Assembly: GCA_963813375.1 (NCBI GenBank)
Contig: CAWEYT010000022.1
Coordinates: forward strand, 1-64,000
Reading direction: 5' to 3'
Origin: DASTFY01 sp963813375
GTDB taxonomy: Bacteria > Actinomycetota > Acidimicrobiia > Acidimicrobiales > Ilumatobacteraceae
DNA: 64,000 bases
Within the stretch, counting starts at the first letter, position 1. Every line of letters starts with the position of its first letter. Position numbers and translations under genes: made by a program. Positions 16,778 to 27,006 of the stretch are shown here, in pieces. The notes beneath the pieces are model-generated. The model made no database searches. It was not told the DNA's origin and saw nothing but the letters and a program-made list of their open reading frames with translations.

Positions 16778-19105
16778 TCACGGCGAGGCGGGATCGCCGG
16801 CGTGCAGCAACGCCCGTTCCAGCTCGCCCAGGTGGTAGTCGTCAGTCACCTTGCCGTCGGCGCAGCGCACATAGAAGGTGTCGACGACCTCGGGCCCCAG
16901 CGTCTGGACACGGGCGTGGCGGATGTCCAGGCCGAGGTCGGCGATGGCCTTGGTGATGCGGTACAGGAGACCGACGCGATCCGGCGCCCGCATCTCGATC
17001 ACGGTGGCGTTGGACGACGCCTCGTTGTCGATGCGGACAGCGGTGCGGACCGCGGCGGCGGCCAGCGCCCGCCGGCGCCGGTAGGTCCGGGCCCGCTCGG
17101 CCAGACGGGCCTCGATGGCGAGCTGGCCGGCGATGGCCCGGTCCAGGTCCGCAGCCACCCTGGTCCAGTCGATGACGCCGTCGCGAGGAGGGGCGACTCG
17201 GAACTCGTTCGCGGCCATCCCCTGCTCGTCGGAGTGGGCCTGGGCGCCGAGCACGTCGAGCCCGTGGATCGACAGGACGCCGGCCACCCGGCTGAAGAGG
17301 CCGGGGCGGTCGGGCGCCACCGTCGTCACGCGGTCGCCGTCGGCGAGGACGGCGGAGCGGCGCTCGGCCATGATCAGCGTCACCAGCTCCGAGGGGAAGA
17401 GCGACCAGGTGGCTTCGCTGAGCTCACCACCGCCGAGCACGTGGGCGACCCGGTCGGCCAGCTCCTCGACCAGCTCGGCCTTCCACGAGCCCCAGGCCGA
17501 CGGACCGGTCGCCATCGAATCGGCCTCGGTGAGCGCGGCCAGCAGCTCCAGCACGAGCTGGCTCCCCACGGCCTCGGCCACGCCGGTGATGGTGGCGTCG
17601 TCGCTGAGGTCGCGCCGGGTGGCGACATCGGGCAGGAGGAGGTGCAGGCGCACGAGCGCCCGGAGCACCTCGATGTCCTCCGGCGCCAGGCCCATGCGAT
17701 GGCCGATGCGGTCGACGAGGTCCACCCCGACCACCGAGTGGTCACCCGGGTAGCCCTTGCCCAGGTCATGGAGCAGGCCGCCCAGCACGAGAAGGTCCGG
17801 GCGGTGGACCCGCCGGGCCAGCCCGGCCGCGTTGGCCGCCGTCTCCCACAGGTGACGGTCGACGGTGAAGCGGTGGTAGGCGTTGCGCTGCGGGCGAGCC
17901 CGGACGGGCTCCCATTCGGGCAGCACCCGGCTGACGAGATCGCGCTGGTCGAGGGACTCGAGGGCCGGGATGGCGTCGTGGCCCTCCAGCAGCAACGCCA
18001 CCAGCTCGTCGCTGGCCCCGACCGGCCAGGGATCGGGCCAGGCCACCGTCTCGTCGGCCAGCCGATCGAGCGAGGCCCGCTCGATGCGCAGCCCGGTGCG
18101 GGCGGCCGCCGTCGCCACCCGCAGCAGCAGCGTCGGGTCACGGGACGGGTCCGCCTCGTCGTCGAGGCGGACCTCACCCAACCGCTCGCTGACGCCAGGA
18201 GCGACGGCTCGCTCCCGCCCGTCCCACGGGCCGAAGGCACCCTGGGCCACCCGGACCCGGTGCCAGGCCTCGTCGCTGATCCAGGAGATGGTGCGGGCCG
18301 CCGCGCTCACGCCCGTCATGAGCACGTCGGCGTCACGGAGCTGCAAGCCGTCGGCCACGGCATCCTGGTCCTGCAGGGCGAGGACATCGCCGCGCCGGCC
18401 CGTCACCCGGTGGAGCTCCACCCTCGCGTCGAGGAGCACGGCGTAGGCGTCGCGCAGCGCCTCGGCGTCGCCGCCGGCCAGCACGTCGCCCGCTTCCGAC
18501 GCCCAGGCCAGGGCATGCACGTCCCGGAGGCCACCACGGCCCTCCTTCAGGTTGGGCTCGAGCAGGAACGCCACCTCTCCGTGCTCGGCGTGTCGCTCAT
18601 CGACAGCCCGGCCGAGGCGGCCCAACCAGGCCTTGCGCTTGCGCCGCCACTGCGCCAGCGCCCCGTCGGCCAACGAGGCCGTGAGATCCGGATCGCCCGC
18701 CAGGTGTCGGACCGCCAGCAGCGACGTCGCCGTCTCGAGGTCGTCCGCGGCCAACCGCAGCGCTTCCTTCACCGTCCGCACCGCGTGGCCGAGCTTGAGC
18801 TTGGCGTCCCACACGGGGTACCAGAGCCGTTCGCTGACCAAGGCCGGAGCGGGGCGGCCCTTGTACAGCAGGACCACGTCGAGGTCGCTCGCCGGGGCCA
18901 GCTCGCCCCGGCCGTAACCCCCGACGGCGGCCAGCGCCAGTGACTGCTTGGCGTGATCGGAGTCCGCCACCGCGGCCACGAAGAGCTCGGCCAGCCAGGC
19001 GTCGGTCGAATCGGAGAGCTCCTGACAGAAACGCCGGCCGCGCACGGAGGTGTCGGCCAGCAGCGCCTCCCGTGTCCGGAGCGCCTCGCCTGTCGTCAGC
19101 GCCAC
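16778..19105 (-). CDS. glnD: [protein-PII] uridylyltransferase / uridylyl-removing enzyme
   Basis: A 775-residue bifunctional nitrogen sensor that uridylylates or deuridylylates PII protein in response to glutamine. All domains are present in order: a nucleotidyltransferase domain with GGYGRGELAPASDLD (residues about 62-76), the central GlnD domain (LLEPNLKEGRGGLRDVHAL), an HD domain (LGGLLHDLGKGYPGDHS) and two C-terminal ACT domains (TTVAPDRPGLFSRVAGVLS and IEMRAPDRVGLLYRITKAIA). Length is slightly short of the enterobacterial 890 but normal for actinobacteria. No glnB or amtB gene, its usual neighbours, is in the window; it stands between a NUDIX gene and a flavoprotein gene. In some actinobacteria the homologue adenylylates rather than uridylylates PII, which sequence alone does not decide. 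Confidence 0.93.
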   Translation of the reverse strand: MALTTGEALRTREALLADTSVRGRRFCQELSDSTDAWLAELFVAAVADSDHAKQSLALAAVGGYGRGELAPASDLDVVLLYKGRPAPALVSERLWYPVWDAKLKLGHAVRTVKEALRLAADDLETATSLLAVRHLAGDPDLTASLADGALAQWRRKRKAWLGRLGRAVDERHAEHGEVAFLLEPNLKEGRGGLRDVHALAWASEAGDVLAGGDAEALRDAYAVLLDARVELHRVTGRRGDVLALQDQDAVADGLQLRDADVLMTGVSAAARTISWISDEAWHRVRVAQGAFGPWDGRERAVAPGVSERLGEVRLDDEADPSRDPTLLLRVATAAARTGLRIERASLDRLADETVAWPDPWPVGASDELVALLLEGHDAIPALESLDQRDLVSRVLPEWEPVRARPQRNAYHRFTVDRHLWETAANAAGLARRVHRPDLLVLGGLLHDLGKGYPGDHSVVGVDLVDRIGHRMGLAPEDIEVLRALVRLHLLLPDVATRRDLSDDATITGVAEAVGSQLVLELLAALTEADSMATGPSAWGSWKAELVEELADRVAHVLGGGELSEATWSLFPSELVTLIMAERRSAVLADGDRVTTVAPDRPGLFSRVAGVLSIHGLDVLGAQAHSDEQGMAANEFRVAPPRDGVIDWTRVAADLDRAIAGQLAIEARLAERARTYRRRRALAAAAVRTAVRIDNEASSNATVIEMRAPDRVGLLYRITKAIADLGLDIRHARVQTLGPEVVDTFYVRCADGKVTDDYHLGELERALLHAGDPASP

Positions 19106-19139
19106 CCGGAGGAGGGTACCGGCAGGGGGCGTGACACCT

Positions 19140-20480
19140 TCAGATCAGCTTCAACGCCTCGCGGGCGGCGACGGCCACCGGATCCCACACGCTGGAGAAC
19201 GGCGGCGCGTACGCCAGGTCCAGGTCCATGACCTGCTGGACCGTGAACCCGGCGGTGATAGCCGCCGCGCACGTGTCGATGCGCTTGCCTGCGCCGGCGC
19301 CACCGACGATCTGCGCGCCGAGCAGCCGTCCGGTACCTCGCTCGACGATCAGCTTCACGGTCATCGGGTTGGCATCGGGGTAGTAGCCGGCGTGGGTCGT
19401 CGCTTCGATGCGCGCGGCGACGACGTCGAGGCCGGCCTGCTCGGCCTCGACGGTGCCCAGGCCGGTGCGGGCGATCTCCGTGTCGCAGATCTTGCTGATG
19501 GCCGATCCCAGGACGCCCGGGAAGACGGCCTGCCCGCCACTGATGTTGATGCCGGCCACCCGGCTCTGCCGGTTGGCGTAGGTGCCGAGGGCGATGTACA
19601 CGGGGTCACCGGTGACGAGATGCCGGCTCTCGCAGCAGTCACCGGCCGCCCACACGCCCGGGCGGCCGGTCTCCTGCCGCTCGTCGACACGGATGCTGCC
19701 TTTGACCCCGAGGCTCAGCCCGGCCTCCTCGGCGAGCGTGGCGTTCGGACCGACACCGATGCCGAGCACCACGAGGTCGGCCGGCAGCGGCCCATCGCTG
19801 GTCAGCACGCGACCGGGCTCGAACCCGGTCACCTCCACGTTGGTCCGCAGGGTCAGCCCGTGGGACTCCATGGCGACCGCCACGAGCTCGCCCATGTCGG
19901 GATCGAGCGTCCCCATGGGCTGGGCTGCCTGCTCGACGACGGTGGCCGTGCACCCACGGTCGACGAAGGCCTCGGCCATCTCGAGGCCGATGTAGCCGCT
20001 GCCGACCACGACGATGCGCTGGCAACCGTCGGCCAGCTCCTCGGCGTGGCGCAGCAGGTGGCCACCGTCGTCGAGCGACTGCACGCCGTGCACGAACGGC
20101 AGGTCGATGCCGGGCAGGTCGGGCCTGATCGGCGAGCCGCCGGTGCCGATGAGCAGCTGGTCGTAGCCCAGGCGGTACGCGCTGCCGTCGCGCGGCAGGA
20201 CCTCGACCTTCCCACCGTCGAGATCGATGGCGGTCGCCTCGTGCCCCAACCGGACGTCGATGCCGTTGCGGCGGTGCTCCTCGGGGCTGCGGGCGACCAG
20301 CCGCTCGATGCCGCCGTCCACGATTCCGCCCACGACGTAGGGGATCCCGCAGGCCGAGTAGCTGGTCCAGTCCCCCCGTTCCAGCGCGATCACCTCGAGT
20401 TCGGGACGGCGGCGGCGGATCTGCGAGGCGGCGGCCATCCCGCCGGGATCGCCACCGATCACCACCACGCGCTCGCTCAT
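19140..20480 (-). CDS. FAD/NAD-linked reductase, CoA-disulfide reductase / NADH oxidase type
   Basis: A 446-residue pyridine-nucleotide-disulfide oxidoreductase. The FAD dinucleotide fold is VVVIGGDPGGMAAA (residues 5-18), the NAD(P) fold IVVVGSGYIGLEMAEAF, and the second FAD motif VWAAGDCCES. A single redox cysteine at residue 44 (SYSACGIPYVVGG) marks the single-cysteine subfamily of CoA-disulfide reductases, NADH oxidases and NADH peroxidases. The dimerisation domain (residues about 325-446) ends the protein and no C-terminal rhodanese is present. CoA-disulfide or persulfide reduction is most likely; oxygen reduction is an alternative. Confidence 0.88.
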   Translation of the reverse strand: MSERVVVIGGDPGGMAAASQIRRRRPELEVIALERGDWTSYSACGIPYVVGGIVDGGIERLVARSPEEHRRNGIDVRLGHEATAIDLDGGKVEVLPRDGSAYRLGYDQLLIGTGGSPIRPDLPGIDLPFVHGVQSLDDGGHLLRHAEELADGCQRIVVVGSGYIGLEMAEAFVDRGCTATVVEQAAQPMGTLDPDMGELVAVAMESHGLTLRTNVEVTGFEPGRVLTSDGPLPADLVVLGIGVGPNATLAEEAGLSLGVKGSIRVDERQETGRPGVWAAGDCCESRHLVTGDPVYIALGTYANRQSRVAGINISGGQAVFPGVLGSAISKICDTEIARTGLGTVEAEQAGLDVVAARIEATTHAGYYPDANPMTVKLIVERGTGRLLGAQIVGGAGAGKRIDTCAAAITAGFTVQQVMDLDLAYAPPFSSVWDPVAVAAREALKLI

Positions 20481-20523
20481 CGACGGGAGGCTAGGCGTCG
20501 GCGCTCGCCCGCACTCGGGACGC

Positions 20524-23211
20524 TCAGAGCGGCACGACGATACTGACCGCGCCGAGGCGGAACCGATCCTGGCTGCTGCTGATGTCGATCACGACCTCGG
20601 TGGCGCCAGCTGCCACGGTCATCGCGAACTGGTCCATGTCGAAGCCGAAGTTGTTGACGAAGGCCGGCGCGCGGGCGGCCGGAGAAGAGATGGAGCTGTT
20701 GAGCGGGTTGTTGACGGCGTTGAACGGGTTGGCGAGAGCAACCCCGTTCGCCGACACGGCCTCGGGGACGAGCCCGAAGTCGCCCTCCACGGCGGCGAAG
20801 CTCAGCTTCAATGGCCGGTCCACCGCCGACGGTGCGAGGCCCGGCAGCGTGACGGACGTGCGTCCACCGCCGTTGACGGTGGCGATCTGGTCGGAGAGCG
20901 CCACGAGGCGCAGCGGAGCGGCCGGATCCCGGTAGACGACCTCGAGCGCCCAGCCCCCGAACCCATTGCGACCGGTGCCGGTCTGCAGGTTGGCCACGGT
21001 GTACGCGCCCGGACCGTTGGCCTGGACGACCCCGGTGACGTCCGCCGACGCCATGTAGCGGGCGTTCCCCGTGGGGTCCGGCGACAGCGAGGTCGCCGTC
21101 ACCGGCACGGGTGCAGCCGCCACCGGGCCGCGCAGCAACACGACGTCGCGCGCCGAACCGTCCGGTGCGGGACGACCTCCGGTACCTGCCTGCACCGACC
21201 CGCCCCACGTCAGCTGGGCCAGCAGGACCTCCGCGCCGGGCGGCATGGCAGGGTGGCGGTCGAGGAGTTGAACGTCGTCGGATCGGCGTCGACGTCGATG
21301 TACACCATCTGCTGGGCCGACTTGTCGACCTGGCCCGGTGGTGCGTTCGCGGGCGCGTCCCGGGCCTCCACGCACGAGTTGGCCGCCGCCGGGTCGCAGG
21401 TGAGCACGGCGTTGCCGAGCAGCACCAGGTCCGCGCGGTCGACGAAGAGGTCGCTCACCCCGGCCGGCTGCGGTTGGACCGTGATCACGAGCGGGGTCCC
21501 GGCAACCGGCGGCCCGGAGCCGTCCGAGATCGTGGGGGTCAGGGTGACGGTGGAACCGGCGGCGACGTCGAGGGTGAGCTGGATGAGGCCTTCACTGCTC
21601 GCTCCGGCAGCCAGCACGGGGAGGACGCACTGCAGCACGGCCGCGGCGACCGAGCAGCTCCACTCGGGGTTGTCGATGGCGCCGAAACCGACGCCGGGCG
21701 GGAGCGGGATCGTCACCATGGGCGGGCCAGCGGTCTGTCGGAGCACCGCGAGTGCCGAGCGCGGGTGGTGCGGACCGCCCTGGACCGAGGGACACCGCTC
21801 CGCCGGACCCGGCGTTGCCCGCGGTGACCGGGATGGTGACACCCAGGCCCGCGTAGGCCGGTCCAGCGGTGCCGAAGCCGACGGAGAACGCCGGTGGAGG
21901 TGGTGCGGTGGTGGGCGGGGTGGTCGGCACCGTCGGCACGGTGGGCACGGTCGGCACCGTCGCGCCGGTGGTGGGCGAGGGCGTGGGCCCGGTGGTGGTC
22001 TCTGGCTCGGCGGGCGGCGTCACGTCGAGCGGTTCGTCCTCCGGGATCGTGCTGTCGCCGCCCGGTGGCACGCTCGGCTCGGCCGTCGGCGGAGCGTCGA
22101 TGACCGCGGGGGCGTCGGAGCCCGCGGGAGCGTCGGAGCCCGCCGGTGAGCTGCCACCGCCGCTCGAGCCGCCACCCTCACCTCCGCCACCGCCACCGCC
22201 GCCACCGCCCGAGCCGCCACCGCCGCCGGGCGCGGTGATGGCCGCCTCGTCGCCGGAGCCACCGGTCACGGCCTGGGCCACGGCCAGCGACCCGACGGCC
22301 AGCAGACCGGCCGCGGCGACCGCACCGATCACCATGGCCGCCTGGGCGACGGGGCCGGAGTCCTTGGCCCGTTGCACGGTCCGGCTGGTCAAACCGAGGA
22401 GACCGCCGGCCCCTACGGCGCCGATCCCGCTGAGATAGGCGGCGGCCGGGATGCCGGCGATCATCGGGATGAGCAGCAGCCGCAGCTTCGACCCGGCCTC
22501 CTCCAGCTCGACCACGATGGCGGTGCACCGGTCGCAGGTCTGGAGGTGCTCCTCGACCTTGCGTCGGTCCCGGTTCGAGAGGTCGTTCCGGACGAAGGCG
22601 CCGAGCTTGGGCACGATGTCCTCGCACCCGGCCGGGGGCCGGGCCTGGATGTGGGCGTTGAGGTAGGCCTGGCGCAGCCCCTCACGGGCCCGGTACGCGA
22701 GTGCGGCGACGGCGTTCGGGGCCAGGCCGAGGAGGGGCCCGACCTCGGCGGGGCTGCGACCCTCGACCTCGGTGTGCCACAGCACGAGCTGCCAGCGCTC
22801 GGGCAGCGACGCGAAGGCGGTGGCTGCGAGCTGGCGCTCGACGTCGTCCTCGGAGGCCGCGGCGGCCGCCAGCACCCGGCCCAGGTCCTCGGGGACGTCG
22901 TCCGTGACGTCGAGGCGCTTGTCCTTGCGGGTGCGGTCGTAGAAGGCGTTGCGGACGCTGGTCAGCAGGTAGGGCCGGAAGGCCATCTCCGGGCCGGCGC
23001 CCCGCTGGAGCGCGGAGAGGACCCGGGCAAAGGCCTCGGACACGACATCCTCGGCATCCGCCCGCGAGCCCGTGAGCTGGCGGCCGACGGCCATGGCGGC
23101 ATCCACGTGGCGGCGGTAGAGCTCCTCGTAGGCGCCCGTGTCGCCTACGCGGACGGCGGTGATGAGCTCGGCATCGCTGCGTGCTCCGGCGTCGACGAGC
23201 CTCTCCGCCAC
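20524..23211 (-). CDS. ECF sigma factor fused to zinc-finger anti-sigma, membrane helix and exported C-terminal domain; frameshifted twice
   Basis: A single gene of about 895 codons. Residues about 10-175 are a sigma-70 ECF factor: region 2 (ELYRRHVDAAMAVGRQLTGS, DAEDVVSEAFARVL) and region 4 (RWQLVLWHTEVEGRSPAEVG). Next comes an anti-sigma zinc-finger (HLQTCDRC, residues about 215-222), a membrane helix (MVIGAVAAAGLLAVGSLAVA), a glycine tract, a Pro/Thr stalk and a beta-rich exported domain of about 400 residues (FNSSTATL, LLAQLTWGG). The frame breaks near 21790 and near 21245, with clear protein on each side. GTG 23211 follows GGGAGG. Regulator and sensor are thus in one chain; how the sigma part is released is unknown. 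A GGDEF-like gene diverges from it. Confidence 0.85.
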
Positions 23212-23300
23212 GTGCCTCCCGGTCGGTCCTCGGTGGTGGTCGGCCAGATCCCGATCGGCGCGGGCCCCGGCGCGTGCCAGGCTACGACTCAGTCTGCGTC

Positions 23301-24065
23301 ATGCGCAGCCGCCTCGGACGTCCTATCAACGTGCTGCATCACCGCTCGGATCCCAGCCGTACCGTCGAGTTGTGGAGGGCGACGGTGGCCGCGGCGTGGG
23401 GCGGGGAGCACCGCCTGGACACCATCGACGCCGTGACGCCCCTGGTCGAGAGCGCATTGGGCGGGGCGACGTCCCTCTCCGAGGCCCTCACCGCGCTCGG
23501 TCATCGGGCCGGGTTCGACGGCCATCCCCTCGTCGAGGTGGCCGACTGGATCGCCATGCTGGTCCCGCTGGCCCCCCGCCGGGCCCGGGCCACGCTGAGG
23601 GCCCACCGCAGCGCCTACGTGCTGGCCGAGGCGTGGGCGGCCGGACGGCTGGCCCAGCTCCGGCCGTCGGACGACGAGAGCATCGACCACCTCGAGCTGC
23701 GTCTGGGCGAGGTCTACGAGCACTGCACCGCGTTGGGGCTCACCGCGGACCGGGAGGTCGCGCTGGCCGTCATCGTGGTCGACGGGCTCCCAGGCTGTGA
23801 CGAGACCCGGCGAGCGGTGCTCCAGCGAGCGGTCGGCTTCGCGCATCGCATCTTCACCGCCGGCGAGTCGGTGGTCGTGCTACCCAGCGGCCGGGTGCTG
23901 GTGCTGGCCGAGCGCAGCCGCGCCCTTCCGATCCGGACCCGCCGGCTGGCGCAGGCCATCGAGACCGGGAGCGGGTTGGAGAACGTCCACGTGCGCCACT
24001 GGATCGAGCCGCTACCGGCCGACCGGACCCACCTGCCCGACCATCTGCGCCTGCTCGTCGCCTGA
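23301..24065 (+). CDS. hypothetical protein, possible degenerate GGDEF-like domain
   Basis: A 254-residue cytoplasmic protein starting at ATG 23301, 90 bp from the divergent sigma-fusion gene. A helical N-terminal half (LVESALGGATSLSEALTALG, ARATLRAHRSAYVLAEAWA) precedes a C-terminal alpha/beta part (VALAVIVVDGLP, FAHRIFTAGESVVVLPSGRVLVLAERS) whose strand-helix order is like a GGDEF fold without the GGDEF signature. It therefore probably lacks diguanylate cyclase activity. The divergent pairing suggests a link to the sigma protein, but no function is shown. Its 3' end overlaps the convergent larE gene by 54 bp. Confidence 0.65.
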   Translation: MRSRLGRPINVLHHRSDPSRTVELWRATVAAAWGGEHRLDTIDAVTPLVESALGGATSLSEALTALGHRAGFDGHPLVEVADWIAMLVPLAPRRARATLRAHRSAYVLAEAWAAGRLAQLRPSDDESIDHLELRLGEVYEHCTALGLTADREVALAVIVVDGLPGCDETRRAVLQRAVGFAHRIFTAGESVVVLPSGRVLVLAERSRALPIRTRRLAQAIETGSGLENVHVRHWIEPLPADRTHLPDHLRLLVA

Positions 24066-24884
24066 CCAGCGCGTCAGGTCGGGTCCGGCGCTCGCCGAGC
24101 TGAGCGCGGCGTTGAGGTTGCCGGAGCGGAGACCTTCGAGATCGAGCGTGACGTACTCGTAGCCGGCCGCCCGTACCGCGGCCACCACGGCGCTGCGCTG
24201 CTCGAGCACCCCACCGAGGTCCTGCACGGGCACCTCCACCCGGGCCGTGCGCTCGTAGTGCCGCACCCGCACCGCACGGAAACCCAGCGCCCGCAGCCCG
24301 GCCTCCGCTCGCTCCACTCTCGACAGCACCGCCACCGACACCTCCGTGCCGTACGGCAGTCGCGACGCCAGACAGGCCGCCGCCGGCTTGTCCCACGTCC
24401 GCAGGCCGAGGCGACGCGACCACTCACGAACGTCGGCCTTGGTGAAGCCGGCCTCGACCAGCGGGAACACCGCCGAACGTTCCCCGGCTGCACGTTGCCC
24501 GGGCCGGTGGTCGCCGAGGTCGTCGGTGTTGACGCCGAGGGCGATGACGACACCGGGGCCGCACAGCGGCTCCAGTGCGTCCATCAGCGCCGACTTGCAG
24601 TGGTAGCAGCGCTCCCCATCGTTCACCCGGTACGCCGCCCGCTCCATCTCATCGGTCGCCACCGTGGACCAGCGCAAGCCCCATTCCGCGGCCAAGGTGC
24701 GGCAGTCGTCCAGCTCGGCCGCGGCCAGCGACGGCGACACCGCAGTCACGGCGCGGACCCGATCGCGCCCGAGCGTGTCGTGGGCGACGCGGGCCAGGAA
24801 GGCGGAGTCGGCCCCACCGCTGAAGGCCACCACCAGCTCCGGGTGACGGGCGACCGCGGCGGCGAGCGCCGCCAGCTCAGCCAT
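24012..24884 (-). CDS. larE: ATP-dependent sacrificial sulfur transferase LarE
   Basis: A 290-residue PP-loop ATPase. LarE supplies sulfur for the nickel-pincer cofactor of lactate racemase family enzymes. The PP-loop FSGGADSAFLA is at residues 21-31, and the family cysteines are seen in RCYHCKSALM and in AAACLASRLPYG, the latter matching the sulfur-donating Cys of LarE. The last 25 residues after DLTRW may be non-native because the gene overlaps a convergent neighbour. No larB, larC or racemase is in the window, so its partner is elsewhere. The ATG overlaps the stop of the upstream editing gene (ATGGCTGA), which indicates coupled translation. Confidence 0.88.
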   Translation of the reverse strand: MAELAALAAAVARHPELVVAFSGGADSAFLARVAHDTLGRDRVRAVTAVSPSLAAAELDDCRTLAAEWGLRWSTVATDEMERAAYRVNDGERCYHCKSALMDALEPLCGPGVVIALGVNTDDLGDHRPGQRAAGERSAVFPLVEAGFTKADVREWSRRLGLRTWDKPAAACLASRLPYGTEVSVAVLSRVERAEAGLRALGFRAVRVRHYERTARVEVPVQDLGGVLEQRSAVVAAVRAAGYEYVTLDLEGLRSGNLNAALSSASAGPDLTRWSGDEQAQMVGQVGPVGR

Positions 24885-25582
24885 CCACGACCTCCAGACG
24901 GACGCGCTTGTTCCCCTTGCCCTTGTTCTCGGTCTTCGTGACCCGGATCCTCCCCACCTCGGCGGTGCTGTGCACGTGCGTCCCGCCGTCCGCCTGCTTG
25001 TCGAGGCCGACGATGTCGACCACGCGGATCTCCTCCACCGACTCCGGGATCATGTTGACCTTGGTGCGGATCAGGTCCTCGTCCTCCAGGGCGGCACCCC
25101 GGGGGAGGAACTCGATGCGGATGGGACGGTCGGCGGCCAGCTCCCGGTTGACCAGCTCCTCGACCCTCCCCCCGAAGCCCTCGGGCAAGGGGTCGAACTC
25201 GAAGTCCATGCGGGCCGACAGCGGCTCCATGTTCCCCCCGGTCACCGGGACCCTCCACTCGTTCCAGATGACGCCGCACAGCACGTGGAGCGCGGAGTGG
25301 GTGCGCATGAGCGCGTGCCGCCGATCCCAGTCCACCTCGCCGGCCACCGTCGGTGCCCGCATCGGGGGCGTCGCCGTCGACCGTGTGCCAGACCAGGTCG
25401 CCTTCCTTGCGCACGTCGACCACGGCGAGCCCGCCGAGGCTGCCGGTGTCGTGGGGCTGGCCCCCACCGGTCGGGTAGAACGCCGTCCGATCCAGCGCGA
25501 CCGCCCCGTCCCGACGGTCGAGGACCGTGGCCGTGAACTCGCGCAGGTAGGCGTCGCGTAGGTAGAGGAGCTCGGTCGCCAT
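24877..25582 (-). CDS. alanyl-tRNA editing protein (AlaX-like), frameshifted
   Basis: A stand-alone editing domain related to AlaRS that hydrolyses mischarged Ser- or Gly-tRNA(Ala). The N-terminal frame reads TAFYPTGGGQPHDTGSLGG; the frame breaks near 25350, and the other frame continues VDWDRRHALMRTHSALHVLCG and DGGTHVHSTAEVG. These give the zinc-binding HxxxH and the GTH motif, though the Cys that usually precedes GGTH is Asp here. After correction it is about 234 residues, the AlaX-M size. The ATG at 25582 is 65 bp from a divergent lipoprotein gene; the stop overlaps larE. Confidence 0.87.
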
Positions 25583-25647
25583 CGATCCGATTCTTGCCGG
25601 TCAACTGCGGTCCGGTCAGACCGGCCCGCCTCTACACTCCGCCATCG

Positions 25648-26963
25648 ATGGGGACGGTGGAGCGGCGGCGGTCGATCACCACCACGATCGCCGCGAGCGG
25701 CATCGGGATGAGCCTGCTCGCGGGCTGCTCCGGGGGAGACGGCACGTCGGCGGCCACCGTCGCCTCGACCGTCGTCACCGACTCTTCCACGCCGCCGCGT
25801 CGCAACGTCAACGGCCGGCTCCGCATCGGGGTGTGGCTCCCGATGTCGGGACCTGCGGCGACCCTCGGGACTCCCCTCATGACCGCCGTCAATCTGGCGG
25901 TGGACGAGATCAACGACGCCGGCGGCGTCAACGGCCAGATGGTCGAGCTGGCCGAACGCGACGAGGGCAGCGACCCGGCCACCGCGTTCCAGTCCCTGCG
26001 GGAGCTCCTCGACGAAGAGCAGGTCGACGTCATCGTCGGCCCAGCCTCGTCGCGGGTCGCTCTCGGCGCCCTGGAGACGCTGGCCGAGGCGCGGGTCGTC
26101 ACCTGCTCCCCGACGTCGACCGCCCTCGATCTGGACGCGCGGCGAGACGACGGCTACTTCGTGCGCACTATCGGCTCGGAGGCCTTCGAGGCCGTGGCGC
26201 TGACGCGGGCGATGATCAGAACCGGCCTCCATACCTTCGCCGTCCTGTATCCCGACGACGACTACGGGCAGGCCTACGCCATCGAGATGGAGCAGGCGTT
26301 CCGGCGACTGCGTGAGGAGGTCCACCTGGTCCCCTACGACACGACGCTGCCGCAGTTCAACGGACCGGTGACCGAGGCGCTGGCCGACGGCGCGGAGGTG
26401 GTCGCCGTCGTCGGCACGGGCGCCGCCGGAGCCCGGGTGCTGGCCGCCCTGGCGGCCAACGACGCGCCACCCGACGCGGTCCCGACCTTCGTCACGTCCG
26501 GCTTGCGGGTCGACGACCTGGGCATGCTCATCAATCCCCGCGAGCCGACCGCGTCGGAGGGCATCCGGGGCGTGTCGCCGTTGGCCCGACCGGCCCACGC
26601 CGACTTCGAGGAGGCCTTCGCCACGGCGTCGCCCGGGGGCCGCTCGGCCTACGCCGCGTATGCCTACGACTGCGTCAACCTGCTGGCCCTGGCCGCGCAG
26701 GCCGCCGGGACGGACGACGCCGAGGAAGCTGCAGGCCGAGATCACCTCCGTGAGCACCGGTGGGTCGACCTGCCGCCGCTTCGCGCCGTGCGCGGAGCTG
26801 CTGGCCGAAGGTCGCAGCATCAACCTGGACGGAGCGTCGGGTGACCTCGACCTCCAGGACGACGGTGACGTCGGGGTGGCCGTCTACGACCTCTTCGAGT
26901 ACGACGAGCAGGGTCGGGACCAGTCGATCGAGACGATCCCCGTTCGGGCCCGACATCGCCTGA
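25648..26963 (+). CDS. branched-chain amino-acid-type ABC substrate-binding lipoprotein, frameshifted
   Basis: A periplasmic-binding-type lipoprotein of the LivJ/Leu-Ile-Val class. The signal peptide ends in the lipobox SLLAGCSGG. The mature part begins RIGVWLPMSGPAATLGTPL, and the hinge and ligand regions VNLAVDEINDAGGVNGQ, VIVGPASSRVA and FAVLYPDDDYGQAY are typical. The frame breaks near 26725; the next frame continues LQAEITSVSTGG and GVAVYDLFEYDEQG. A second shift near 26942 would give a short tail GPDIA and a stop at 26963; without it the frame runs to 27055 into the convergent gene. No permease or ATPase genes are adjacent, so it may act as an orphan receptor. Confidence 0.85.
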
Positions 26964-27006
26964 GGCCGGTCCAGGTTCGGCGGGTCCTCTCGGTTCAGGC
27001 TCCCCC

